Shown here piece after piece: positions 6,294-13,485 of a DNA stretch of 13,485 bases (position 1 is its first letter; every line of letters begins with the position of its first letter). The notes below the pieces were generated by a model. The model was not told the DNA's origin. It ran no database searches and worked only from the letters and a program-made list of their open reading frames with translations. The stretch spans positions 1 to 13,485 of the forward strand of contig JAGGXG010000026.1 in assembly GCA_021163175.1 (NCBI GenBank), in the 5' to 3' direction. Both the position numbers and the translations under genes were made by a program. The stretch comes from Thermoplasmata archaeon (GTDB lineage: Archaea; Thermoplasmatota; E2; UBA202; JdFR-43).

Positions 6294-9290
6294 ATGGCAA
6301 AGAGACTGTTTGCTATTGTGATTTTTTTGAGCATGCTGGGCATGGCATATATTGAAAGTGGAGAGATTGGCAAAAATACAATTGCATCTGAGCAAATTTT
6401 CATTCCAATTAAAAAAGCATGCTTTGTTAAATTTGATGAAAATAGCTACATGGATGATTATGCATATCTTGCAGCCATACCGGCAAGCATTTTCAGGCAT
6501 GATGGAAAAACATATGCATATCCTCTGCTTTTCTATGATGATTTTAAGCCAAGCAATAAACATGAGCTTTCTCTTAACTCAAGCCAGGGAATAAAATATT
6601 TCACGGAAGACTGGATTGCATATTGTCATGGCTTAGATGAGATAGAATGCATAAATATGGGTAAGCCTGATTTCGAGGCAAAGAATTACAGTTATATAAA
6701 TTCCACAAATGTTTATGAAATTGCAAGTAAAATTGCATTGAAACACTGGAGGAAAAGCAATGTTTGTTTCGTAACATATGCTGGAGATTTCGATGAATAT
6801 GAATCAATGAAAGGAGATTTTTCTGCAAGCATAGAAGGAAAAGTTAAAAGAATGGAAATAATGCTCCCCGAGCCAGAGGGAATAGGAGGCGTATATGCAG
6901 ATTTTGATGTTCCACCACCATATGTTTACATAGAGGCAAGCGTTGAATGGAATCCCTTGCTTCGTGGCCACGACATAGATTTGCAGTTGTATGACAATGC
7001 ATTTGGAATGGTGGATGCTTCAGAAAACTGGAATGCATTGTTTGGAACTCACGAAGCTGTTTCATCCTACATTTTCAATTATGGAAAATGGAAAGTTGGC
7101 TTAACAAATATGCCTACTGAAGATTTAAATGATTTTATTGAAAGCGAGCCAAAAAGATATTACGAGGTGAATATTTCTCTTTATTCTGGTGGAGTTTATG
7201 AATTGCCCTCCATAGAATTCAAAGCAAGAAATGTTAGCATAGATGTGAGATGCAGCGAAAACATATCTTTTGGTGTTGCATTGATTTCAAATGGAATTCC
7301 ATATGAGCCATATTATGGAAATGGAAATATCAGCATATCTATTCCTGAGCTTGGAACTGGAAACTATTCCATTTGCATATTCCTTAAAAATGAAACGAAT
7401 GCAAATTTTGATGTAAGGTATGAATGGCAAAATGTTGGAAGCATGCAAACACATTCATTTGCAGCGGCATCTCAGGCTGCGGTGCTGGCGAGTTTGATGG
7501 ATGCTCCATTACTATATATCTCTCCAGATGGTGTTCCAAAGCCGACAAAAAATGCGATGGAAAGACTTGGGGTGAAGAAAGTTATAGGCATTGGTCTGGA
7601 AAACAATCCATTTAATGGTTATGAATTCGAAAATTATGGGGTGGAAGAAAGCTATCAAAAAATAATGGAAACGAGCGGGAAGAATGTTATTGTTTTCACG
7701 ACAACAAGCCCATGGACATACTGGCTCACTGAAGAGCTAAAGCCGCATGGTGACAAAGAAAGAGCTTTGTATATTGGCCCAGCTGCCTACATGGCGGCTT
7801 TCCATGAAGTGCCAAGTTTGATTGTAGATGAGCATGAGCCATTGAGCAATTCCGCAAGCTGGATAACGGATTTTTGGAGGCGCGACAGCCTGGCGAGGGA
7901 GCCTCCGCCTCCAGGATGCATGTATTTGATGGCTTCGCAAGTATATAATTTTCTCGCTTCCCATGGATATGAGAGAGAGGGCAATGAAGATATTATAACG
8001 ATAGCCGGGCAATTCGATATAGGCATAGGATGGGATCGTGCATTCGTTGGAAAGGCAAATCCTGGCCGCATTTTGGGCACACCTGCCGATGCAAGTTACT
8101 GGGTGGCGAGGAGCGTTTTTTATCCTGCCATGATATTTGTGAATCCAGCTTTGAAAGGAAACGTTGAGCTAATAAATGGAAGTATATCGCAACGTGGATT
8201 TGCAGGAAGATTCAAGATAATAAAGCCGAGTATGAAGGAGAATTTTTCATATCCTGTTTTGAATACATGGGTTTCCTATTGCCATGAATTTAATAAGGAG
8301 GCGAGCAAATACTGGGGCTGTAAATATACCACAAGAGATGGCATCACGCCCTATGATACGCCTTCTCCAAATCCAATAGATGAAGGAGTAACAGATAAAA
8401 TTGGAGCATACTGGCCAGATATAAGTACTTCCGAAGTTACGCCATTTTATTTAAAGAAGCTTGGCTACAGCGTGGCATTTTCCACGAATTTTTCGGCAAC
8501 AATGGATAACTTAAATCAGGGAGTAATAATGTGGTTTGAAGGAATGCACGCTGGTCACGGGAATTCGGGAGGCGTTGGCTTCTGGGATCCCAATGCCAAC
8601 TGGAGTAAAATGATGTATATGCTTAAAGATGTGCCAATTATATGGAAAATAATTGAAAATAAGAAAATAACCACTGAACCAAACCCATGGCGTGGTTATG
8701 AATTCGGTTTACTAAGGCAGGCTTTGTTCAGATGGGGAATGGCTGGAAAACAAACCCAAATTTTCCAGACTGGATGCACAGAAAATCCGGATGTAATGGT
8801 AATGGATAAATGGTTTGGCTGGGATTTGCACTCTGCCCTGCATCCGGATGGCGTTGTTATTGCAATATTCCAGCAGGTTGAAACCGAGATAAAAAATGGC
8901 TACGATTTCGATGAAGCATTGAAGAACTTGCATTCATGCGGAATAAATGCAGGCATTTCCTGCTATATTTCCTCAACATATCTTCATTTAACAATGATAA
9001 GGCATGGAAGCGTATTTCAGATAATAGATCCATGGCTCACATCATGGTATGCAAATTTTGCCGTTGAGATGTTTGCACGTTATCTCGCTTTAGGATATTC
9101 AGCAGGAGAGGCATATTCAAAATCCATGGAGCATGTTGGAATAGGCTATCTAACAAAAGAATGGTGGTGGGATGTTTCAGAAAATATATGTTACTTTGGA
9201 GATCCAACATTGCATGTATGGAGCCCCGCTTATAGCTGGAACATGCCTCTTGCTATCAATGCAGGAACAATAGGAGAGCATGTGACATAG
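6294..9290 (+). CDS. Large secreted protein with CWB2-like segment and C25/caspase-like C-terminal region
   Basis: The 998-residue protein begins with a Sec-type signal peptide (Lys-Arg then a hydrophobic run to about residue 20). It has many N-x-S/T sequons and no obvious C-terminal anchor, so it is probably exported and glycosylated. Residues of about 60-385 look mainly beta-rich and include a C2/jelly-roll-like stretch. Residues 388 to about 470 (AAASQAAVLASLMDAPLLY, then LGVKKVIGIG) match the pattern of cell-wall-binding repeat 2: loss of one Rossmann-like unit after another, residue choice, and a closing V-K-K-V. The C-terminal third resembles gingipain-type peptidases. It has a His-rich HAGHGNSGG loop (His752, His755), a run FAVEMFARYLALGYSAGEAY, and the closing FGDPTLHVW (about 968-976) typical of C25 proteins. 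Candidate nucleophiles are Cys828, Cys882 and Cys890. The spacing from His to Cys is longer than the 33 residues of gingipains, so activity is uncertain. It may be a surface peptidase, or a non-catalytic surface protein built on that fold. Confidence 0.68.
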   Translation: MAKRLFAIVIFLSMLGMAYIESGEIGKNTIASEQIFIPIKKACFVKFDENSYMDDYAYLAAIPASIFRHDGKTYAYPLLFYDDFKPSNKHELSLNSSQGIKYFTEDWIAYCHGLDEIECINMGKPDFEAKNYSYINSTNVYEIASKIALKHWRKSNVCFVTYAGDFDEYESMKGDFSASIEGKVKRMEIMLPEPEGIGGVYADFDVPPPYVYIEASVEWNPLLRGHDIDLQLYDNAFGMVDASENWNALFGTHEAVSSYIFNYGKWKVGLTNMPTEDLNDFIESEPKRYYEVNISLYSGGVYELPSIEFKARNVSIDVRCSENISFGVALISNGIPYEPYYGNGNISISIPELGTGNYSICIFLKNETNANFDVRYEWQNVGSMQTHSFAAASQAAVLASLMDAPLLYISPDGVPKPTKNAMERLGVKKVIGIGLENNPFNGYEFENYGVEESYQKIMETSGKNVIVFTTTSPWTYWLTEELKPHGDKERALYIGPAAYMAAFHEVPSLIVDEHEPLSNSASWITDFWRRDSLAREPPPPGCMYLMASQVYNFLASHGYEREGNEDIITIAGQFDIGIGWDRAFVGKANPGRILGTPADASYWVARSVFYPAMIFVNPALKGNVELINGSISQRGFAGRFKIIKPSMKENFSYPVLNTWVSYCHEFNKEASKYWGCKYTTRDGITPYDTPSPNPIDEGVTDKIGAYWPDISTSEVTPFYLKKLGYSVAFSTNFSATMDNLNQGVIMWFEGMHAGHGNSGGVGFWDPNANWSKMMYMLKDVPIIWKIIENKKITTEPNPWRGYEFGLLRQALFRWGMAGKQTQIFQTGCTENPDVMVMDKWFGWDLHSALHPDGVVIAIFQQVETEIKNGYDFDEALKNLHSCGINAGISCYISSTYLHLTMIRHGSVFQIIDPWLTSWYANFAVEMFARYLALGYSAGEAYSKSMEHVGIGYLTKEWWWDVSENICYFGDPTLHVWSPAYSWNMPLAINAGTIGEHVT

Positions 9291-9348
9291 TATTATTTAT
9301 CTCCGTGAGTGCCCAATTTGAAGGACAAATCCGAAGCTTGTTAGTTGT
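9291..9348. other. Short convergent intergenic region
   Basis: These 58 nt separate the stop codons of the two convergent surface-protein genes. The only structure seen is a weak 5-bp inverted repeat, ATTTG/CAAAT (9316-9330). No run of T long enough for a convincing terminator follows either stop. Confidence 0.5.
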
Positions 9349-12300
9349 TTAGTAGTGTTCTTCAAAGTGCATGGCAACGATGATTAAATCGAGAATATTT
9401 ATCTCACCATCATTGTTTAAATCTACGCTTGCATCATAACCAGCCTCGCCTTCACGGCTGCCAAAATGTTGTGCAATCATAATTAAATCAAGAATGTTTA
9501 CAGCATCATCATGATTTAAATCCCATGGATGAGATGCAATTTCAACACTTCCATTGTATATTTCGATAGCAACAGCAGTAGCATTTGCATCTCCAACAGT
9601 AACATCTGAAAGATTTAGATATGATACGCCTTCTTTCTTTGCTTTGAATGTTATTCGAGCAAAGGTTCCAGCATGGCTTACATTTCCACCGGGCATTATT
9701 ATTATACCATACATATCATTTATTTTTCCATTTACATTGTCAATGCTTCCATTACTAAAGAATACATCATATCCACTGAATAAATCTCCCATCTCCACTT
9801 TTATTACCTCGAGCAAACTAGCATTGAATGACAGATCAAATTGAACACCAGCTATACCAACAGAAGGATCTATCGTTACATTCACAGTGAATGTATCGTT
9901 TACATTAACCTGCTGCCAGCATGGTGTTATGTTTACGAATGTTGGAGATATCACCCTTATTTTCTTACTTATACTGTCTCTGTTTCCTGCATCGTCTTCG
10001 ACTGTCAATATGATGTTGAAGGTTCCTGTTTTCGTATATTTATGTATTGGATTTCTTACGTTAATGGTTGTTCCATCTCCAAAATCCCAGTGCCATGATA
10101 CTGCCCCCGTAGATGAATCTGTAAAATGAATAATATCATATATAGTTGGATTTGCTGGATAATATGAAAAATCTGCAGTTGGAGGTGTTGTATCCATTTT
10201 AAAGCTTACGGTGTGCGTTGTCTCAACATTTCCAACAGTGTCAACACTATAGTAATCTATTACATGATGACCATCGATATTTATTGTGAATGGTGCTGTG
10301 TATTCGAACCATGAACCGCCGTCAATGCTGTAATATGTTGCATCAACTTCAATATTATCTTTTGCTACCAATGTTACTGTAACTGGGCTTGTATACCAAC
10401 CATTGCATCCGTTCGGTAAAGGAGGATCAAGTATTGCAGTTGTTGTTGGTGCAACATAATCCTTCCAAGCTCTTATAACTATGTCATCAATTTGCCAAAT
10501 ATTTGTTCCTGTTGTATTTGACAATGAGAATCTTATAAGCAATTGATCATTTGGCAAATATGGATCAAGTTTTATTATGTGCCTGATCCATTCTTCCGAG
10601 TTATCATTAAGGGTTCTTCCAATTTCCTCCCATATTTTTCCTCCATCCCCACTTACATATACAATACCATAAGTATTATCTGAAAAGGTATAGTTTTCCC
10701 AATACATCAACTCTACGTGATATGATCCAAGAGTGTCCAATATAATCGTAAAATTATCGCTCACATCCTGTTCCCTATCATTACTATATATAATGGAATA
10801 CACACTTGTCACATTATATGCATGGTCATTGTCCCATGTTGTTCCAGTGTTCCAATCGCCCTCTAATTCAGTATAACCATCTATAATAAATTCACCACAT
10901 CTGTCTGCATTCCAAATAAAATTGATAGTTTTGGCATCATTTGGGCTAATTATAACATAGTATGGATCGCTCATCCATACAATCGGGCCAGGATAATACA
11001 CATATGAACCATTTTCTAATATTCTTATTTTTTCTCTTACAGCAACTCTTACAGATATCATTTCAGTAACAGTTCCACTATTTTTAACTGTGACGTTTAT
11101 TGGAACTTGTGCTGGTGCCATTAAAGAGTTTCCAAACACTAACTCAGAAGGCACTTCAACACGCAAAGCTGCTGCATCATGCAATATTCCAAAGTATATG
11201 CTCTCATTAACGCCATTGTATGGATTCCAATATGCTGCTCCTGTTTTTGCATCTGTCTTATAATCTCCATTGAAATCATAGTGCCCATCTACATCCTCTG
11301 CATCGGTAAGCTCTGAGTACACTTCGAAGAAGTATATTGCATTATCCTCTGGTGTAAATGGCAGATGGAACCTAACTTCTTTCTGGAATGTTGTTATGTT
11401 AGTAGCATTAAATGCATCCAAATGAAATGTTCCAGTTACTGGTTTGTATTCCTGCCATACCAATGGCTGCATGTTTCCATGCTGCACAAGCAAGCATACA
11501 TCATCTATCCATGCTCCTTCATGGGAGCATGCCTCATTACTATGCCATACAAAAGCAAATTGAACAGTATCTCCACCTGTAGCTGATAATTTCAGACCCA
11601 GATCCTTGTCTTTTGCTACATAAAATAAAGCTTCTGTATATGCACTAAGCTCTTCCGGATGTTTCCAATTTCCATCTGTGTTTTCTATCATTATCAGAGG
11701 TTGCCATCCTGTTCCACTAACATTTGCATATACTTCCAAGTAATCAGTGAATTCATAATAGCCTAGATAGAACTGATTCATCTCGCCTTGTACCCATGCT
11801 GAGAAATTCAACCATGCCATCGAAACATCATATGGTATTGTTATTACTGGGCTAATTAACCAATCCTGCTCATTTCCTCCATATCCAACATTATTCACAC
11901 GAGAACAATGCCAGCTATAATTGCCAGAATGAGCTCTTGCATCACTCAATGCCCATGTGTCGCTATCGCCATCATAATCCATAGTACACCAGTCTGTATA
12001 TGCGCATTCCATATCATCGCACCATTGCTTGGCTGGATCTGGTTTTATCGCCTTGTATACCTGTAAGAATATTTTCACTTCATGTGGTGCATCATCCCAG
12101 TTTGTTACAGTTGCAACAACATCTGTTTCAGATGTGTCGTGTGGGCGTGTTGGATCTGGTATGTTGAGATATGTCACATCCACATCTGGTGGAATAGGAA
12201 AGCCATTTATTCTATCCTCGTGATAAGGATCACTTTCGTTTGTTCCATCATATCTGTTATCTTCATGTCTAGCAAATTGATTTCCATTTTTTTCTCCTAT

Positions 12301-12423
12301 GCTCAGTATCTCTGTTTCTCCTTGCTGCGCCTCCACCTTGCTTATATCGAATCCATTTTTCATTTCTGTTACAACAACTCCAGCAATCAAAATACCCAAA
12401 ATCAGAAGAAGAGCAGCACACAT
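9349..12423 (-). CDS. Secreted multidomain surface protein with PKD, cohesin and dockerin domains
   Basis: The protein has 1024 residues counted from ATG 12423. A hydrophobic stretch (about 3-18) acts as signal peptide or anchor. Domains in order are: a MAM/jelly-roll-like sandwich (about 138-314, with several Cys and AWIDDV); an Ig-like or CARDB-like stretch (about 430-545); a second partial jelly roll (about 565-652, WQIDDIVI); an OmpL47-like domain (about 656-744, GWYTSPVTVTL and YYSVDTVGNVE); a PKD domain (about 745-825, WDFGDG at 779-784); a cohesin-like domain (about 829-963, GVQFDLSFNASLLEV); and a type I dockerin (968-1020). The dockerin has two calcium loops, Asp968-Asn970-Asp972...Asp979 and Asp1001-Asn1003-Asp1005...Asp1012, each followed by ILDLI. 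There are many N-x-S/T sequons and no enzyme domain, so I infer adhesion, scaffolding or matrix assembly outside the cell. Cohesin and dockerin in one chain could allow self-association or binding to other surface proteins. The true start may be the ACG at 12433-12435, described separately. Confidence 0.8.
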   Translation of the reverse strand: MCAALLLILGILIAGVVVTEMKNGFDISKVEAQQGETEILSIGEKNGNQFARHEDNRYDGTNESDPYHEDRINGFPIPPDVDVTYLNIPDPTRPHDTSETDVVATVTNWDDAPHEVKIFLQVYKAIKPDPAKQWCDDMECAYTDWCTMDYDGDSDTWALSDARAHSGNYSWHCSRVNNVGYGGNEQDWLISPVITIPYDVSMAWLNFSAWVQGEMNQFYLGYYEFTDYLEVYANVSGTGWQPLIMIENTDGNWKHPEELSAYTEALFYVAKDKDLGLKLSATGGDTVQFAFVWHSNEACSHEGAWIDDVCLLVQHGNMQPLVWQEYKPVTGTFHLDAFNATNITTFQKEVRFHLPFTPEDNAIYFFEVYSELTDAEDVDGHYDFNGDYKTDAKTGAAYWNPYNGVNESIYFGILHDAAALRVEVPSELVFGNSLMAPAQVPINVTVKNSGTVTEMISVRVAVREKIRILENGSYVYYPGPIVWMSDPYYVIISPNDAKTINFIWNADRCGEFIIDGYTELEGDWNTGTTWDNDHAYNVTSVYSIIYSNDREQDVSDNFTIILDTLGSYHVELMYWENYTFSDNTYGIVYVSGDGGKIWEEIGRTLNDNSEEWIRHIIKLDPYLPNDQLLIRFSLSNTTGTNIWQIDDIVIRAWKDYVAPTTTAILDPPLPNGCNGWYTSPVTVTLVAKDNIEVDATYYSIDGGSWFEYTAPFTINIDGHHVIDYYSVDTVGNVETTHTVSFKMDTTPPTADFSYYPANPTIYDIIHFTDSSTGAVSWHWDFGDGTTINVRNPIHKYTKTGTFNIILTVEDDAGNRDSISKKIRVISPTFVNITPCWQQVNVNDTFTVNVTIDPSVGIAGVQFDLSFNASLLEVIKVEMGDLFSGYDVFFSNGSIDNVNGKINDMYGIIIMPGGNVSHAGTFARITFKAKKEGVSYLNLSDVTVGDANATAVAIEIYNGSVEIASHPWDLNHDDAVNILDLIMIAQHFGSREGEAGYDASVDLNNDGEINILDLIIVAMHFEEHY

Positions 12424-12432
12424 CCTTCTTTT

Positions 12433-12448
12433 CGTTTTTACCGCCTCC
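12433..12448 (-). promoter_or_regulatory. Strong Shine-Dalgarno (GGAGG, 12444-12448) 8 nt before an in-frame ACG codon
   Basis: On the minus strand GGAGG is followed by 8 nt and then ACG (12433-12435), which is in frame with the surface protein and four codons before the ATG at 12423. The ATG itself is 20 nt from GGAGG, too far for normal pairing. Starting at ACG would add a Lys-Arg-Arg n-region to the hydrophobic core, making a textbook signal peptide. The closest in-frame stop upstream is a TAA just before the ribosome site. Either the gene uses a rare ACG start, or the base was ATG in the ancestor or is misread here. Confidence 0.55.
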
Positions 12449-12510
12449 TGAAATTATATGCAATTTTTATTTTAAAGTTTTCTGCTGCCTCATTTTTTCA
12501 TTTCAGATAA

Positions 12511-12522
12511 CATTATATTATC
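12511..12522. promoter_or_regulatory. Near-symmetrical TATA element in the divergent nurA / surface-protein promoter region
   Basis: The stretch CATTATATTATC reads as an archaeal TATA box on both strands (GATAATATAATG on the minus strand). On the plus strand its centre is about 23 nt before ATG 12539 of nurA, which predicts a leaderless transcript. On the minus strand the usual 26-nt spacing would start a transcript near 12491, giving a leader of roughly 55 nt that contains the GGAGG site. A second AT-rich candidate for the minus strand (TTTAAAAT, about 12469-12476) would start the transcript within the ribosome site, so I favour the shared element. Confidence 0.45.
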
Positions 12523-12538
12523 TCATGCCTATAACATC

Positions 12539-13288
12539 ATGGATTTGGAAGAGGCTGCAAAGTTCATTGAAAAAATTGCAAAATCAAAAGAAAGCTTCGA
12601 TGCATCTGGCTTTACTGAATTTGGTGTTGAAGTGGCAGAAAGTATCGCAGCCATAGATGGAAGCAGCATGAAAATATTGGATGCTGGCAACTTTTTTGTT
12701 TTTTTGGTAAGGACAGGATATGTTATTGTAAAGGGCGGAGAGATAAAAAAGAAGGTTTTTGAACCTTCAATAGAGATTGTTGAAGAGGAAAGCAAAATAG
12801 ATGAGATAAGAGAAGCAATGGAGATGGAGCTGGCGGGAAAATTAAATGCAGAGTTAATTTTGATTGATGGCGTGCCAAAAGAGCTAAAAGACAATGTAGT
12901 GGGCATAAGTAAAAAATCTGGATTGAAACATGGTAGCGTGCCATTGCTTTATTTAATAAAAAAATATGGTGACACATTGCTGCCAGCTAAAAGATGGTTT
13001 TATAGAATCAACGAGACAACATACGCAGCAAAATTCCATCCTTATGCAAGATTTGCTTTTAGAGTCGATGCAATAGGCGAGGTAAAAGAAAAGATGGAAA
13101 AGATTGCATCATTATGCAATGAAATTGGAAATATCGGCTATCCTTACCCTCTTGCAATTGCTCATAGAATCGTGGAAATAAAAAAGGAGGAAGCAGATTA
13201 TATAAAAAACAGGATAAAAGAAAATGCAAGGATAAGCGATGAAGAATGGGAAAACATTTTTTATGACTATCATGAATATATGGTGTGA
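12539..13288 (+). CDS. nurA: NurA-type 5'-3' nuclease (short form)
   Basis: This 249-residue protein matches NurA, the nuclease that works with the HerA translocase in archaeal DNA end resection. The N-terminal AAIDGSS motif (Asp40), a second acidic strand end LILIDG (Asp110) and the C-terminal YPYPLAIAHRI (His209) fit the RNase H-like, Mn-dependent active site of the family. The segment VGISKKSG (121-128) also fits the family pattern. The protein is shorter than typical archaeal NurA proteins, which are commonly above 300 residues, and appears to be a compact form, since the N- and C-terminal motifs are both present. ATG 12539 follows a TATA-like box without a ribosome site, which suggests a leaderless message. 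The stop at 13286-13288 is 4 nt from the next ATG, which begins a HerA-like gene. That pairing strongly supports the call. Mre11 and Rad50 are not seen in the window. Confidence 0.86.
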   Translation: MDLEEAAKFIEKIAKSKESFDASGFTEFGVEVAESIAAIDGSSMKILDAGNFFVFLVRTGYVIVKGGEIKKKVFEPSIEIVEEESKIDEIREAMEMELAGKLNAELILIDGVPKELKDNVVGISKKSGLKHGSVPLLYLIKKYGDTLLPAKRWFYRINETTYAAKFHPYARFAFRVDAIGEVKEKMEKIASLCNEIGNIGYPYPLAIAHRIVEIKKEEADYIKNRIKENARISDEEWENIFYDYHEYMV

Positions 13289-13292
13289 GAAA

Positions 13293-13485
13293 ATGCTTGG
13301 AAGCATCATAGGAAAAAGTGTGGGTGAGATCGCCTTTCGATTCAGCTACAATGAAGATATAAAAATAGGAGAAATTCTGGTTGCAGAAGATGAAGAAAGC
13401 GAGGCAATCTTTTTCCTCCGCGTAATAGACATAAAATATGGGCACGAAGGCCCGGAAAACTGGGGGCTGCTGGCGGCGGGCGAGA
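13293..13485 (+). CDS. herA: HerA-like DNA translocase, N-terminal HAS-barrel part (3' end outside window)
   Basis: The open frame from ATG 13293 continues to the end of the window and gives 64 complete codons. The start MLGSIIGKSVGEIAFRF, then a Gly-rich turn, an IKIGEILVAEDEE strand and IFFLRVIDIKYG, resembles the HAS-barrel domain that precedes the HerA ATPase core. The Walker motifs lie beyond the window, so the call rests on this fold pattern and on the position 4 nt after nurA, the usual archaeal arrangement. A weak GGTG ribosome site lies about seven nt upstream. The expected role is a hexameric ATP-driven DNA pump that stimulates NurA in end resection. Confidence 0.72.
   Translation, partial: MLGSIIGKSVGEIAFRFSYNEDIKIGEILVAEDEESEAIFFLRVIDIKYGHEGPENWGLLAAGE

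Noticed and set aside
7876..7912. GC-rich inverted repeat GGAGGCG / CGCCTCC, with T residues on its 5' side
   Set aside because: It lies in the middle of the 998-residue coding frame, the T run is on the wrong side for a plus-strand terminator, and the codons read normally through it.
9316..9330. Small hairpin ATTTG/CAAAT between the convergent genes as a bidirectional terminator
   Set aside because: The stem is five mostly A-T pairs, with no following T run on either strand, so it is too weak to call.
12082..12510. Plus-strand open frame of 142 codons opposite the start of the surface protein
   Set aside because: Its product is a Cys/Phe/Ile-rich string with no family pattern, fully antisense to a well-supported gene. 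It is a shadow frame.
13059..13445. Minus-strand open frame across the nurA-herA junction
   Set aside because: It is antisense to both genes, rich in Phe, Leu and Tyr as expected from reversed A-rich coding DNA, and has no ribosome site or domain pattern.
1..13485. CRISPR arrays, tRNA or rRNA genes, and insertion sequences
   Set aside because: No regularly spaced direct repeats, cloverleaf-like segments, conserved rRNA stretches or transposase motifs were seen on reading either strand, and coding sequence fills nearly the whole window.

Overview
The window looks like part of an archaeal chromosome of low GC content. Supporting signs are: an adjacent NurA nuclease and HerA-type ATPase pair; TATA-like boxes about 22-27 nt upstream of ATG codons with no leader; surface proteins rich in N-x-S/T sequons; and frequent ATA and AGA/AGG codons. 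A euryarchaeal or Thermoplasmatota-like host fits best, but this rests on gene content and not on a search.

Region 1 (1-6256, + strand) is a run of six genes in which every neighbouring pair overlaps by 4-11 nt, so it is very likely one operon with coupled translation. In order it encodes: the C-terminus of an alkyl-DHAP-synthase-like FAD oxidase; a GlpC/HdrD-like iron-sulfur protein with two 4Fe-4S motifs and two complete CCG domains; a GlpA-like FAD glycerol-phosphate dehydrogenase with a BFD [2Fe-2S] domain and an unusual BON-like N-terminal domain; a GlpB-like FAD/NAD oxidoreductase; a small DUF1667 four-cysteine protein; and a glycerol-kinase-like FGGY kinase. Together they suggest phosphorylation of glycerol (or a related polyol) and oxidation of the phosphate ester, with electrons passed through FAD and Fe-S carriers. 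The kinase has lost two residues that contact glycerol in the E. coli enzyme, so its substrate is open.

Region 2 (6257-12435) holds two large secreted or surface proteins encoded convergently. The first (6294-9290, +) has a signal peptide, a segment resembling cell-wall-binding repeat 2, and a C-terminal part with features of caspase-like/gingipain (C25) peptidases. The second (9349-12423, -) is a mosaic of jelly-roll (MAM-like), Ig-like, OmpL47-like, PKD, cohesin and dockerin domains. Its start is odd: the only strong Shine-Dalgarno site lies 8 nt before an in-frame ACG, not at the ATG.

Region 3 (12436-13485) is a short divergent promoter region with a nearly symmetrical TATA element, then nurA and the first 64 codons of a herA-like gene, which runs off the window. 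No RNA genes, CRISPR arrays, insertion sequences or gene-free stretches above 300 bases were seen.
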